Shown here: positions 1-10,559 of the stretch, in pieces
Position numbering within the stretch: the first letter of the stretch is position 1
How the letters are laid out: each line of letters begins with the position of its first letter
Assembly: GCF_013294065.1 (NCBI RefSeq)
Contig: NZ_JABSNM010000021.1
Span: 1 to 64,000 of the forward strand
DNA from: Sphaerotilus uruguayifluvii
GTDB lineage: Bacteria > Pseudomonadota > Gammaproteobacteria > Burkholderiales > Burkholderiaceae_C
Reading direction: 5' to 3'
DNA: 64,000 bases
Translations under genes and position numbers: made by a program
The notes under the pieces: model-generated
The model's input: only the letters and a program-made list of their open reading frames with translations
Told to the model about the DNA's origin: nothing
Databases searched by the model: none

Positions 1-83
1 GGAAGAACTGCGAGCGCTGGCTCAACACCAGCCTGCAGTTCGTCCATCTCGCCTTTCTGGCCTTGCTCCTCAGGAGATCGTGA
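1..83 (+). mobile_element. 3' end of a probable IS5-type transposase gene (cut by window start)
   Basis: An open frame enters from the left edge and stops at 81-83. The last residues have the shape of IS5-family DDE transposase tails: a basic/aromatic stretch (KNCERWLNTS), then a hydrophobic helix, then LLLRRS. Only 26 residues are visible, so the catalytic DDE residues lie outside the window. I could not define a terminal inverted repeat after the stop. The family call rests on the tail pattern alone, and another origin for this short C-terminus is possible. Confidence 0.45.
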
Positions 84-260
84 ACACGCTCTTAGAAGGA
101 TTACCAGTTGTTTCGAATTTCTCAGGAAATTGCGTCCGGTACTACACTTTCCGCACTTTCCACATTCTCGGCCGGCCTCACCCCTGATTCGAGGGTCGGA
201 GCTTCCGTCAGGGCTGCCGACAGAGAAACGACTCAATTCCTCCGGCATAAGATCAGGTAC

Positions 261-704
261 ATGAAAGTTCCGATGCAACGCGTCCTCAACGCGTCCCTGG
301 CCGTTGCGGCCCTGATGGCAGGATGGATGTCGATGAAGTGGCTGGGTCTGGTGCTGGCCGTCACGGTGATCGCCTTCTGGATGGTGCTCCAGTTCAACCG
401 GGCCAGCCGCCAGCTGCGCAATGTCGCCGACCGGCCGAAGGGCATGGTCGACAGCGTCATCGCGCTGCAGTCCAGGCTCGGTCACGGCATGAGCATGGCC
501 GACGTGCTGGCCATCTCCAACAGCCTGGGCCAGCGCGTCGAAGGCACGAACGGCGACTGGATGTGGCGTGACAGCTACGGCAACCAGATCGTCGTGACCT
601 TCCGCCGCGGCGGCGTCGAACGCTGGGCCGCGACCCGCACCGACAGCTCGGCGCCTGCCGCCGGCGTTCCCGCCAAGACCCTGCCGACCGCTGCCGCGGC
701 CTGA
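261..704 (+). CDS. Small membrane-anchored protein with BamE/SmpA-like tail
   Basis: The product has 147 residues from the ATG at 261; the frame is open further upstream, but the residues before this ATG look like random translation. One or two hydrophobic segments span roughly residues 8-38 (VAALMAGWM and LGLVLAVTVIAFWMVL). The soluble part carries a GMSMADVL...GDWMWRD...IVVTF pattern that resembles the BamE/SmpA lipoprotein-assembly fold (GMs..eV...G......W.Y). No lipobox is present, so it would be held by its N-terminal helix. It stands alone between the transposase remnant and the convergent histidine kinase. Function unknown; the BamE resemblance is weak. Confidence 0.55.
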   Translation: MKVPMQRVLNASLAVAALMAGWMSMKWLGLVLAVTVIAFWMVLQFNRASRQLRNVADRPKGMVDSVIALQSRLGHGMSMADVLAISNSLGQRVEGTNGDWMWRDSYGNQIVVTFRRGGVERWAATRTDSSAPAAGVPAKTLPTAAAA

Positions 705-745
705 GCCGCCGCGAACGGACACGGCCCGGCACCGCAGCGCGGCAT

Positions 746-3093
<2,348 letters not shown>

Positions 3094-3097
<4 letters not shown>

Positions 3098-3600
3098 TCG
3101 ACCTCGAGCATCTTGAGCTGCCAGGCCGAGCGGCTGTAGTAGCGCTCGCTGCGCAGCGACTCGTCCGAGTCGAAGGGATAGATGATGAACAGCGGCCCCT
3201 TGTCGCGCACCGACATCGGCCGGTCGTCGAGCAGGCGCGCCAGCACGACCGGATAGCGGGTGGCGTCCTCGACCGGCAGCTCGACCTTGTAGTCGTTCAG
3301 CGCGATCGCCCGCAGCGTGCGCCCCTGCGCGCCGACGGCGGCCAGCACGTCGCGCAGCAGCGGCCCGGTGAACTTGTGCGCCTGCGGATACCAGGGCGTC
3401 TTCGTCGAGAAGCTGTGCTGGGGCAGCGCGGCCAGCATGTCCATGTCGAAGCGGGCCGCGTCGCCGGCGTTGCGGATGCCGATGCGCCCGCTCACCGTCA
3501 GCACCACCCGCCCCTTCGGTTCGGACAGCGCGGCCCGGGAGGCCAGAGGCAGGGCGGCCAGCGCGGCAGCGGTGGCGAGCAGGTGGCGGCGTGTGGTCAT
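3094..3600 (-). CDS. Periplasmic molybdopterin-binding-fold (SUOX-like) protein, cysteine-free
   Basis: 168 residues. The N-terminus (MTTRRHLLATAAALAALPLA) has a twin-arginine-like motif, a hydrophobic stretch and an ASRA cleavage site, so Tat export is likely. The remainder resembles the small oxidoreductase molybdopterin-binding domain (PF00174 type), including the typical LRDVLAAVGA and ALNDYKVELP stretches and a C-terminal WQLKMLEV. The sequence contains no cysteine, so the Mo-ligating Cys of sulfite-oxidase enzymes is missing and ordinary catalysis is doubtful. Its stop overlaps the start of the hybrid histidine kinase, which suggests a binding or sensory partner role. The ATG at 3600 is chosen because it begins the export signal. 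Confidence 0.75.
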
Positions 3601-3676
3601 GTCGGCTCCTCGGCATCCATCATCGGTCCCGCGTGCGGCGCGGTGGCGGCGATGATGCCCGAGGAACCCGAAGTTA

Positions 3677-3697
3677 CCTCGTGCTGATGGCACGAGG
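3677..3697 (-). terminator. Hairpin after ppnP, possible terminator
   Basis: A perfect 8-bp stem (CCTCGTGC / GCACGAGG) with a 5-nt loop lies 15 bp past the ppnP stop, between ppnP and the molybdopterin-fold gene. On the minus strand it is followed only by TAACTT, a poor U-tract, so this is a possible rather than a strong intrinsic terminator. Confidence 0.4.
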
Positions 3698-3711
3698 CAA
3701 GGCGCTGATGC

Positions 3712-4035
3712 TCAGCCGAAGTGGCAGATGTAGTGGTAGGGCTCGCCCTCGACGCGGATCTCGAAGCGGGCGTTGCCGGGCACGCTGAACTTCTCGCCGG
3801 GGCCGAAGGTCTGCCACTCGCTCGCGCCGGGCAGCAGCACGCTGCACGAGCCCGCCACCGTCTCCATGATCTCCGGCGCGCCGGTGCCGAAGCTCAGCTG
3901 CGCCGGCAGGATGACGCCCACGCTCTTGCGGGTGCCGTCGGCGAAGGTGACGGTGTGGGAGACGCAGCGGCCGTCGAAGTAGACATTGGCCTGGGTCGAG
4001 ACGGCGACGCCGTCGAGCTGTGCGGTGATGCTCAT
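3712..4035 (-). CDS. ppnP: Pyrimidine/purine nucleoside phosphorylase PpnP (YaiE/DUF1255)
   Basis: A 107-residue single cupin-type domain that matches the PpnP family over its full normal length (about 95-110). Recognisable parts are [13 protein letters not shown] near the N-terminus, the turn [10 protein letters not shown], the segment [17 protein letters not shown] and the C-terminal [16 protein letters not shown]. The family phosphorolyses several nucleosides to free base and ribose-1-phosphate for salvage in the cytoplasm. It is a single gene with its own start at 4035 and is divergent from the acyl-CoA synthetase gene at 4226. The 190-bp gap between them must hold both promoters; I see no clear consensus there. 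Confidence 0.9.
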   Translation of the reverse strand: MSITAQLDGVAVSTQANVYFDGRCVSHTVTFADGTRKSVGVILPAQLSFGTGAPEIMETVAGSCSVLLPGASEWQTFGPGEKFSVPGNARFEIRVEGEPYHYICHFG

Positions 4036-4225
4036 CGTGGAAGCCGCCGGGCGGCGGACAGCAAGGGGAAAGCGATGCGGGATTGCAGCCGCGGATTCTA
4101 GGCGGCACGCGCCTGTCCCGGCCGCGACAGCGCCTCCGGGACGCCCCGATGCCCGCCGGCCGCGCCCGCGCCTACGCTGCAGGCCTGCTCCCCCTGGAAC
4201 GACCCGACCGAGCGCGAGGTTCACG

Positions 4226-5962
4226 ATGCCGATTCCCGCCGACCGTCCGCACCTGAAGCACTGGCCCGCCCGCCTGCCGCGCGAGCTGGCGGTGCCCGAC
4301 ACCACGCTGTGGTTCAACCTGGAGGTCGCCGCGCAGCGCTGGCCGGACCGGCCCGCCTGGAGCTGCCTGGGCCACGACTGGAGCTGGCGCGAGGTGCGGC
4401 GCCAGGCCGAGGCGCTGGCCGGCTGGCTGCAGGCGCAGGGCGTGGGCCGCGGCGACCGGGTGGCGCTGTTCATGCAGAACTGCCCGCAGTTCGTCGTCGC
4501 GCTGTACGCGGTGGTGCGCGCCGACGCGGTGGTGGTGCCGGTCAACCCGATGAACCGCGCCGACGAGTTCGGCCACTACATCACCGATCCGGACACGAAG
4601 GTGGTCATCTGCGCGGCCGAGCTGGCCGAGGTGGTGCGCCAGGCCGACGCGCGCCTGCCCGAGGCGCAGCGCCTGCGCGCGCTGCTGGTGACCGGCTGGG
4701 ACGACGTGCTCGGCCCGGAGCGCCGGATCGATCCGGACCTGGCGGTGCCGCCGGCGATGCAGGCGCTGCTGCAGGCCGAGCCGCCCCTGCCCGAGGGCGC
4801 CACCCGCTGGGCCGACGCGCTGGCCGCCGGCCTGGCGCCGGGACCGCACCTCGCCCGGCCCGACGACCTGGTGCTGCTGCCCTACACCTCCGGCACCACC
4901 GGCCTGCCCAAGGGCTGCATGCACACCCACCGCACGCTGATGCCCAACATCGTCGGCGGCTCGCTGTGGAGCCATGTCGGCGCCGAGTCGGTCACGCTGG
5001 GCGTGGTGCCCTTCTTCCACATCACCGGCATGGTCTACGGCGTGCTGGCGCCGGCCTGGAGCGGCGCGACGGTGGTGGTGATGCCGCGCTGGGACCGCGT
5101 GCTGGCCGGGCGGCTGATCGCGCGCCACCGCGTCAGCCACTGGACCTGCATCCCGACGATGATCATCGACCTGCTCGCCAGCCCGGAGGCGGCGAGCCTG
5201 GACCTCTCGAGCCTGCGCTTTCTCAGCGGCGGCGGCGCCGCCATGCCGCAGGCGGTGGCCGAGCGGCTGCAGCGCGACTTCGGCCTGACCTTCGCCGAGG
5301 GCTACGGCCTGACCGAGACCGCCGCGCCCAGCCACGCCAATCCGCCCGAGCGGGCCAAGCTGCAGTGCCTGGGCCTGCCGCTGTTCGGCACCGACGCGCG
5401 GGTGGTCGATCCGGTCACGCTGGCCGAGCTGCCCGCCGGCGAGGTCGGCGAGATCGTCACCTGCGGGCCGATGCTGTTCACCGGCTACTGGAAGCACCCG
5501 GCCGCGACCGAGGCGGCCTTCGTCGAGCTGCCCGGCGTGCCGGGCCGGCGCTTCTTCCGCACCGGCGACCTCGGCCGCATGGACGAGGAGGGCTACTTCT
5601 TCCTCACCGACCGGCTCAAGCGCATGATCAACGCCAGCGGCTTCAAGGTCTGGCCGTCGGAGGTGGAGCTGCTGCTCTACCGCCATCCGGCAGTGGCCGA
5701 GGCCTGCGTGATCGGCGCGCGCGACGCCTACCGCGGCGAGACGGTCAAGGCGGTGATCGTGCTGCGCGCCGAGGCCCGCGGCCAGGTGAGCGAGGCGGAC
5801 ATCATCGCCTGGGCGCACGAGCACATGGCCGCCTACAAGGCGCCGCGCCAGGTCGAGTTCGTCGAGACGCTGCCCAAGTCCGGCACCGGCAAGGTGATGT
5901 GGCGGCTGCTGCAGGACCACGAACGCACCCGCGAAAGCGAAAGCGAACGCGAGCGCGCCTGA
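4226..5962 (+). CDS. Acyl-CoA synthetase / long-chain fatty acid-CoA ligase
   Basis: A 578-residue member of the ANL (AMP-binding) superfamily. It shows the P-loop [11 protein letters not shown], the GYGLTET substrate/adenine motif, the hinge [21 protein letters not shown] and the catalytic lysine motif [12 protein letters not shown] close to the C-terminus. It would activate a carboxylic acid to an acyl-AMP and then a CoA thioester. The substrate cannot be read from sequence; medium- or long-chain fatty acids are usual for this type. The ATG at 4226 begins the usual N-terminal region. It is monocistronic, and its stop lies 5 bp from the stop of the next, convergent gene. It is distinct from the ligase inside the pigment operon (24382-25815). 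Confidence 0.85.
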   Translation: MPIPADRPHLKHWPARLPRELAVPDTTLWFNLEVAAQRWPDRPAWSCLGHDWSWREVRRQAEALAGWLQAQGVGRGDRVALFMQNCPQFVVALYAVVRADAVVVPVNPMNRADEFGHYITDPDTKVVICAAELAEVVRQADARLPEAQRLRALLVTGWDDVLGPERRIDPDLAVPPAMQALLQAEPPLPEGATRWADALAAGLAPGPHLARPDDLVLLPYTSGTTGLPKGCMHTHRTLMPNIVGGSLWSHVGAESVTLGVVPFFHITGMVYGVLAPAWSGATVVVMPRWDRVLAGRLIARHRVSHWTCIPTMIIDLLASPEAASLDLSSLRFLSGGGAAMPQAVAERLQRDFGLTFAEGYGLTETAAPSHANPPERAKLQCLGLPLFGTDARVVDPVTLAELPAGEVGEIVTCGPMLFTGYWKHPAATEAAFVELPGVPGRRFFRTGDLGRMDEEGYFFLTDRLKRMINASGFKVWPSEVELLLYRHPAVAEACVIGARDAYRGETVKAVIVLRAEARGQVSEADIIAWAHEHMAAYKAPRQVEFVETLPKSGTGKVMWRLLQDHERTRESESERERA

Positions 5963-5967
5963 ACGTC

Positions 5968-6189
5968 TCAGCCGGGCCGGCGGCGCATCAGCACCCAGCC
6001 CGCGCCCCACAGCAGCAGGCAGGCCAGCCAGCCCGCCAGCGTCAGCTCGGCGAAGGCGCGCAGCCCGTCGATCTCGCAGTGGCGGCCGAGCCAGGCCTGG
6101 CCGGGCTCGCAGCCGAAGGACAGCAGCGCGAAGGCGATGCCGGGGCCGAGGTGCAGGATGGCCAGGCCGTGAAAGAGGATCTTCAGCAT
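5968..6189 (-). CDS. Small hypothetical membrane protein
   Basis: 73 residues with two hydrophobic segments (about 2-25 and 48-67) separated by a short loop containing two cysteines (FGCEPG, RHCEIDG), then a basic tail RRRPG, as in a small two-helix inner-membrane protein with the cysteines on the outer side. I do not recognise the family. It follows the secreted hypothetical gene (6238-6702) on the same strand with a 48-bp gap, so they may be cotranscribed. GC-rich third positions and a plausible hydrophobic topology support a real gene. Confidence 0.5.
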   Translation of the reverse strand: MLKILFHGLAILHLGPGIAFALLSFGCEPGQAWLGRHCEIDGLRAFAELTLAGWLACLLLWGAGWVLMRRRPG

Positions 6190-6237
6190 GATGGCGCGCA
6201 GTCTGGCGCAGCCGTGCCCGGGCGTCGATGCGCCGGA

Positions 6238-6702
6238 TCAGTCCGTCGAGGCCATCAGGCGGGTGCGCATCAGCCCGCGCAGGCCGGCCGGCAGCGGCCC
6301 GGTGGCCATCGGCGGCGCCTGCCAGACCATCAGGCCGGCCAGCCCGGCACCGGACTCGCCCGCCGCCTGCACGCAGTCCGGCCCGGCCGGGCACAGCGGC
6401 TGCCCGCGCTCGTCGTAGAGCCGGTCGAGCGTCTCGTCGGTCTGGGCGAGCGGGCGCACCCGGTAGGCGACGCGGCCCCGGTGGCGCACCTGCCAGATCG
6501 TCCCGGGCTCGCGGCCGAGCACCAGCCGGCGCAGCTGCGCATGCTCGACCCACAGCGGCAGCCGCGCCTGGAGCGCGCGGCTCGCGGCCGCGGCGCTGCT
6601 GCCCGGCTCGGCGCCCGAGGGCAGCGCTGCCATCAGCAGCGGCAGCAGGATGGCCGCGACCCGCGTCGCCTGGCCCTGTCGTGATGCGGACTGGCTCGTC
6701 AC
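6238..6702 (-). CDS. Secreted hypothetical protein
   Basis: 154 residues from a GTG at 6702, chosen because GGGGAGGAG sits 5-6 nt upstream; the longer in-frame alternative has no ribosome site. Residues 1-35 form a signal peptide (basic start, AAILLPLLMAALPSGA). The mature part has the pattern WVEHAQLRRLVLGREPGTIWQVRHRGRVAYRV and two cysteines near CPAGPDC that may form a disulfide. I recognise no family. It lies 132 bp downstream of the kinase-USP gene on the same strand. Confidence 0.55.
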   Translation of the reverse strand: MTSQSASRQGQATRVAAILLPLLMAALPSGAEPGSSAAAASRALQARLPLWVEHAQLRRLVLGREPGTIWQVRHRGRVAYRVRPLAQTDETLDRLYDERGQPLCPAGPDCVQAAGESGAGLAGLMVWQAPPMATGPLPAGLRGLMRTRLMASTD

Positions 6703-6834
6703 CGGCACTCCTCCCCTGGATGGGGCGACCGCGGCCGGCTCCGGCCGGACCGCCTCCGGCGCGAATTCTGCGCACATCCGGCAATAGTGCGCAAGTTGTC
6801 GATCCTGAAGCTGGGGCAATCCGGTCGGGACGGG

Positions 6835-8277
6835 TCAGGCGCCGTCGTCGTCGCCCTGGGCCGCCGGCTGGCGCACCACGGTGACGGTGCAGCCGGCATC
6901 GGCCACCACCTCGGACGAGACGGTGCCCAGGTAGCGCCGCAGCGTCGAGCGCGCCCGCGCGCCCATGACGATGTGGTCGACCTGGGTGCGCCGGGCGAAC
7001 TCGAGCAGCGCACCGGCGACATCGGGCGCCTCCAGCACATGGAAGGTCAGCCGCCCGGTGCCCAGCGCCAGCGACTGCGCGATCGGCCGTGCCCAGTGCT
7101 TCAGGCCGACGAGCTGCTTGACGTGCAGGCTGTTGCCGGAGCGGTCGGTCAGCTCGTCCATGCCGATGCGGTTGGTCTTCATGACGCCGACGCAGGCCAG
7201 GCGCGCGCCCGGCTCGGCCGCGACGATGCGCCGCACCGTCTCGCGCTGCTGGTCGAGCAGCGGCTCGGTGGCGTTGGTGACGTCGACCGCCGCCATGATG
7301 ATCGGTGCGCGCTTGAGCTGCTCGCCGACCGACAGCCGTGCCGAGGGCTCGCTGCCGATCGCGCCCAGCCAGCGCCGCCAGGTCTGCAACCGCCCGGGCG
7401 TGTCCTCGCGGGTGGCGCGCCCGGTCAGCGGCATCTGGTCGGGATGGCTGAGGTCCTGCGCCAGATGGGCCGCGCTCGGATGGCGGTCCTCGGCCTTGAC
7501 CTCCAGGCAGCGCAGGATGATCTCCTGCAGCCACGGCGGGCAGTCCGGCCGCAGCCGGCGCGGCGGCACCGGCGCCTGGTAGAGCCGCTCGCGCAGGCCG
7601 CGCACGCTGGTGGGCGCGCCGAAGGGCCGCGCGCCGGTCGTCAGGTGGTAGAGGATGACGCCCAGCGCGAACAGGTCCGAGCGCGGCTCGCTGCGCAGGA
7701 ACTGCACCTGCTCGGGCGACATGTAGGGCCCGGTGCCCATCGGCAGGTTGAACTCCTCGTCGAGCAGGTCGGGCAGGTGATCGTGCCGGCTCAGGCCGTA
7801 GTCGACCAGCACCGCCTCGCCGCCCGGGCGGAACAGGATGTTGCTCGGCTTGATGTCGAGGTGGATGACGTTCTGGCGGTGCAGGTCGTGCAGCGCGGTG
7901 GCCACCCGCGCGCCGACCGAGGCGATCTCGTCGATCGGCAGCGGTGCGGCCTCCAGCCGCGGGCGCAGCGAATCGCCGGCGATGCCCTCCATGACGATGT
8001 AGGGCCGCGTCGCGAAGTCGCCCTTGGCGATGAAGCGCGGCACATGCACGCCGCGCAGCATCGGCAGGATCATCATCTCGACCTCGAAGCCGACGATGGT
8101 GGCCGGGTCCTCGCCGCCCTTGATGCGCGGCACCTTCATCAGCATCGGCAGGGCGTGCCCGGGATGGCTGACCCGCCACAGGCTGGCCATGCCGCCCTGG
8201 TGGACCCGCTCCTCGAGCAGGAAGCCGTCGACCAGATCGCCCACGCCGAAGCGCACGCCGAACGCGTCGCTGTCCAT
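6835..8277 (-). CDS. Ser/Thr protein kinase fused to a universal stress protein domain
   Basis: 480 residues. Residues about 15-290 form a eukaryote-type kinase: glycine-rich loop near HQGGMASLW, catalytic Lys48 (LMKVPR), catalytic loop HLDIKPSN with Asp141 (HLD instead of HRD), metal-binding DYG at Asp159 instead of DFG, and YMSPEQ for the APE motif. Residues about 330-475 form a UspA domain ending with the nucleotide-site pattern MGARARSTLRRYLGTVSSEVV. All residues needed for phosphotransfer are present. The gene starts 15 bp after the metallophosphoesterase gene on the same strand, so kinase and phosphatase may act as a pair. No transmembrane segment is seen, so it should be cytoplasmic, unlike PknB-type kinases. 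Its targets are unknown. Confidence 0.88.
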   Translation of the reverse strand: MDSDAFGVRFGVGDLVDGFLLEERVHQGGMASLWRVSHPGHALPMLMKVPRIKGGEDPATIVGFEVEMMILPMLRGVHVPRFIAKGDFATRPYIVMEGIAGDSLRPRLEAAPLPIDEIASVGARVATALHDLHRQNVIHLDIKPSNILFRPGGEAVLVDYGLSRHDHLPDLLDEEFNLPMGTGPYMSPEQVQFLRSEPRSDLFALGVILYHLTTGARPFGAPTSVRGLRERLYQAPVPPRRLRPDCPPWLQEIILRCLEVKAEDRHPSAAHLAQDLSHPDQMPLTGRATREDTPGRLQTWRRWLGAIGSEPSARLSVGEQLKRAPIIMAAVDVTNATEPLLDQQRETVRRIVAAEPGARLACVGVMKTNRIGMDELTDRSGNSLHVKQLVGLKHWARPIAQSLALGTGRLTFHVLEAPDVAGALLEFARRTQVDHIVMGARARSTLRRYLGTVSSEVVADAGCTVTVVRQPAAQGDDDGA

Positions 8278-8292
8278 CGCCGCCCTCCCCGC

Positions 8293-9036
8293 TCAGGCGC
8301 CCACCAGCAGCCGCTCGCCCAGCGCGCGCGGCAGGCCCGCGGCGATGATCTTCGCGGCGGTGGCCTCGTGGTCGTAGGGCACGCGGTGGAAGGTCAGCGT
8401 CTGGCGACCCAGGTCGAACATCGCCCAGGCGGCGGCCGGGTTGCCGTCGCGCGGCTGGCCGACCGAGCCGGGAATCGCCAGCCACTGCCGGTGGCCCGGC
8501 ACCGGCACCGCCACGCCCGGAACCGGCGAGAAGTTGGCGATCTTGCCGGTGCTGGAGAGGTGGTAGAGCGCGGGCTGGTGGACATGGCCGCAGAAGGTGT
8601 GGCGGCAGTCGGTGGCCATCATGCTGCGCACCGCCTCGTTGCGGCCGAGGATGTATTCCCAGCCCGACGGCGCCCAGCCGTTGGCATGGACGAACAGGCA
8701 GCCGAACTCCTCGCGGCGCATCGGCAGGCCGGCGAGGAACTCGAGCTGCGCCGGCGAGAGCTGCGAGCGGGTCCAGTCGACCGCGCGGCGCGCGTCCTCG
8801 ACCAGGTTCGGATTGGGCTCGCTGGCGACCGAGTCGTCATGGTTGCCGCGCACAGCGATGGCGCCCTGCGCGACCAGGTCCTGCACGCGCTCGACCACCC
8901 AGGCCGGATCGGCGCCGTAGCCGACGAAGTCGCCCAGCAGCGCGATGCGCTCGGCCCCGTGCAGGTGCGCCTGCTCCAGGCAGGCCTCGAAGGCCTCCCG
9001 GTTGGCGTGGATGTCGGTGATCAGCGCGAGCTTCAT
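8293..9036 (-). CDS. Calcineurin-like metallophosphoesterase
   Basis: 247 residues with the full set of metal-binding motifs of the superfamily: DIHAN (residues 8-12), GDFVGYG, GNHDD, a central histidine in LFVHANG, and GHVHQP. It probably acts as a protein or small-molecule phosphatase in the cytoplasm; the substrate is not readable from sequence. It is the first gene of a probable two-gene operon with the kinase-USP fusion 15 bp downstream, which makes a role in reversing protein phosphorylation plausible. It diverges from the pigment operon at 9225. Confidence 0.88.
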   Translation of the reverse strand: MKLALITDIHANREAFEACLEQAHLHGAERIALLGDFVGYGADPAWVVERVQDLVAQGAIAVRGNHDDSVASEPNPNLVEDARRAVDWTRSQLSPAQLEFLAGLPMRREEFGCLFVHANGWAPSGWEYILGRNEAVRSMMATDCRHTFCGHVHQPALYHLSSTGKIANFSPVPGVAVPVPGHRQWLAIPGSVGQPRDGNPAAAWAMFDLGRQTLTFHRVPYDHEATAAKIIAAGLPRALGERLLVGA

Positions 9037-9121
9037 CGGTCTTCGTCTCCTTGTCGCGACCCAGTGTAGAGCGCCGGGCTGCCGTCTGCCTGAGTGCCGT
9101 CCTGGGGTGCGCCCGGCGTGT

Positions 9122-9150
9122 CAGGTCGCGTCACGCACCTCGCCTAGAAT
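9122..9150 (+). promoter_or_regulatory. Possible promoter of the halogenase-chorismatase operon
   Basis: A TAGAAT hexamer at 9145-9150 is a good -10 candidate about 75 nt before the halogenase start. The -35 position at 9122-9127 (CAGGTC, 17-nt spacer) is poor, so either an activator is needed or the call is wrong. Confidence 0.3.
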
Positions 9151-9224
9151 CGCCGCGTGCCCCGGATTCCGCAACTTCCGCACGATCAGCATCAGCATCC
9201 CGCACCTCAGGCAGGCCCCAGGCG

Positions 9225-10559
9225 ATGAACACGCACGACACCCCGACCCGCGTCCGCAGCCGTGACTGCGACGTGCTCGTCATCGGCGGCGGCCCGGCCG
9301 GCTCGACGCTGGCCACGCTGCTGGCCCGGCGCGGCCGCCGCGTCACGATGATCGAGAAGATGCACCACCCGCGCTTCCACATCGGCGAGTCGCTGCTGCC
9401 GGCCAACGTGCCGCTGTTCGACGACCTGGGCGTGCGCGCCGAGGTCGAGGCGATCGGCATGCCCAAGTGGGGCGTCGAGTTCGTCTCGCCCGACCACGAC
9501 CACCGCAGCTACCTCGAGTTCGGCGACGCGCTCGACAAGTCGCAGCCCTACGCCTGGCAGGTGCGCCGCGCCGATCTCGACGAGATCCTGTTCCGCAACG
9601 CCGCGAAGGCCGGCGCCGCCGCGCTGGAGGGCCACCGCGCCCGCGAGGTGCGCTTCGACGCCGAGGGCGCCGACGTGGACATCGACATCGACGACGGCCG
9701 CCGCGAGACCTGGCGCGCACGCTACGTCGTCGACGCCAGCGGCCGCGACACGCTGCTGGCCGGCCAGATGCGCTCCAAGCGCCGGCACCCCGACCACGCC
9801 AGCTCGGCCGTCTTCGGCCACTTCCGCGGCGCGCGCCGGCTGGAGGGCAGGCTGGAGGGCAACATCACCATCTTCTGGTACCCGCACGGCTGGTTCTGGT
9901 TCATCCCGCTGGCCGACGGCACCACCAGCATCGGCGCGGTCTGCTGGCCCTACTACCTGAAGTCGCGCACGAAGCCGCTGCGCGACTTCTTCATGGACAC
10001 CATCGCGATGTGCCCGCAGCTGGCCGAGCGGCTGCAGGGTGCCGAGCTGGTCGACGACCAGGTGCACGCCACCGGCAACTACTCCTACCTGGGCACGCAC
10101 TGCACCGGCGAGCGCTACGCGATGCTGGGCGACGCCTTCGCCTTCATCGACCCGGTGTTCTCCTCGGGCGTCTACCTGGCGATGCAGAGCGCCTATGCGG
10201 CCGTGCCGCTGGTGGAGGCCTCGCTGGACAAGGCGCCCTCGTCGTGCACCGTCGAGCGCGCGGACTTCGAGAAGTTCATGCGCGCCGGCCCGCGCGAGTT
10301 CTCCTGGTTCATCTTCCGCGTCACCAACCCGACGATGCGCGAGTTCTTCATGGCGCCGCAGAATCCGCTGCGCATGAAGGAGGCGCTGCTGACGGTGCTG
10401 GCCGGGGACATCTACGGCAGCACGCCCTACCGCCGTCCGCTGCAGGCCTTCAAGACCCTGTACTGGCTGGTGTCGATGGCCCATCCGCTGCGCACCTGGC
10501 GCGCATGGAGCCGCCGCCGCGACAACATCCGCGACCTCGAGATCGCCGCGACCCCGTGA
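9225..10559 (+). CDS. Flavin-dependent halogenase-like oxidoreductase of the aryl polyene locus
   Basis: 444 residues. It has a Rossmann FAD site GGGPAGST at 21-28, HIGESLLP at 52-59, Lys81 in MPKWGVEF where flavin halogenases carry their catalytic lysine, the halogenase signature WxWxIP at 223-228 (WFWFIP) and the second FAD motif GDAFAFIDPVFSSGVYLA at about 302-319. Such enzymes use FADH2, O2 and halide to form HOX and halogenate aromatic rings; xanthomonadin-type pigments carry bromine or chlorine on the aryl head. It heads the plus-strand pigment operon, and its TGA overlaps the GTG of the chorismatase. The ATG at 9225 is chosen because it begins the FAD-binding domain. A non-halogenating monooxygenase remains possible. 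Confidence 0.82.
   Translation: MNTHDTPTRVRSRDCDVLVIGGGPAGSTLATLLARRGRRVTMIEKMHHPRFHIGESLLPANVPLFDDLGVRAEVEAIGMPKWGVEFVSPDHDHRSYLEFGDALDKSQPYAWQVRRADLDEILFRNAAKAGAAALEGHRAREVRFDAEGADVDIDIDDGRRETWRARYVVDASGRDTLLAGQMRSKRRHPDHASSAVFGHFRGARRLEGRLEGNITIFWYPHGWFWFIPLADGTTSIGAVCWPYYLKSRTKPLRDFFMDTIAMCPQLAERLQGAELVDDQVHATGNYSYLGTHCTGERYAMLGDAFAFIDPVFSSGVYLAMQSAYAAVPLVEASLDKAPSSCTVERADFEKFMRAGPREFSWFIFRVTNPTMREFFMAPQNPLRMKEALLTVLAGDIYGSTPYRRPLQAFKTLYWLVSMAHPLRTWRAWSRRRDNIRDLEIAATP

Noticed and set aside
4172-8485. A 1437-codon minus-strand frame across five genes
   Set aside because: It runs through genes on both strands with Arg/Ala/Gly-rich content and no start signal, so it is a composition artefact.
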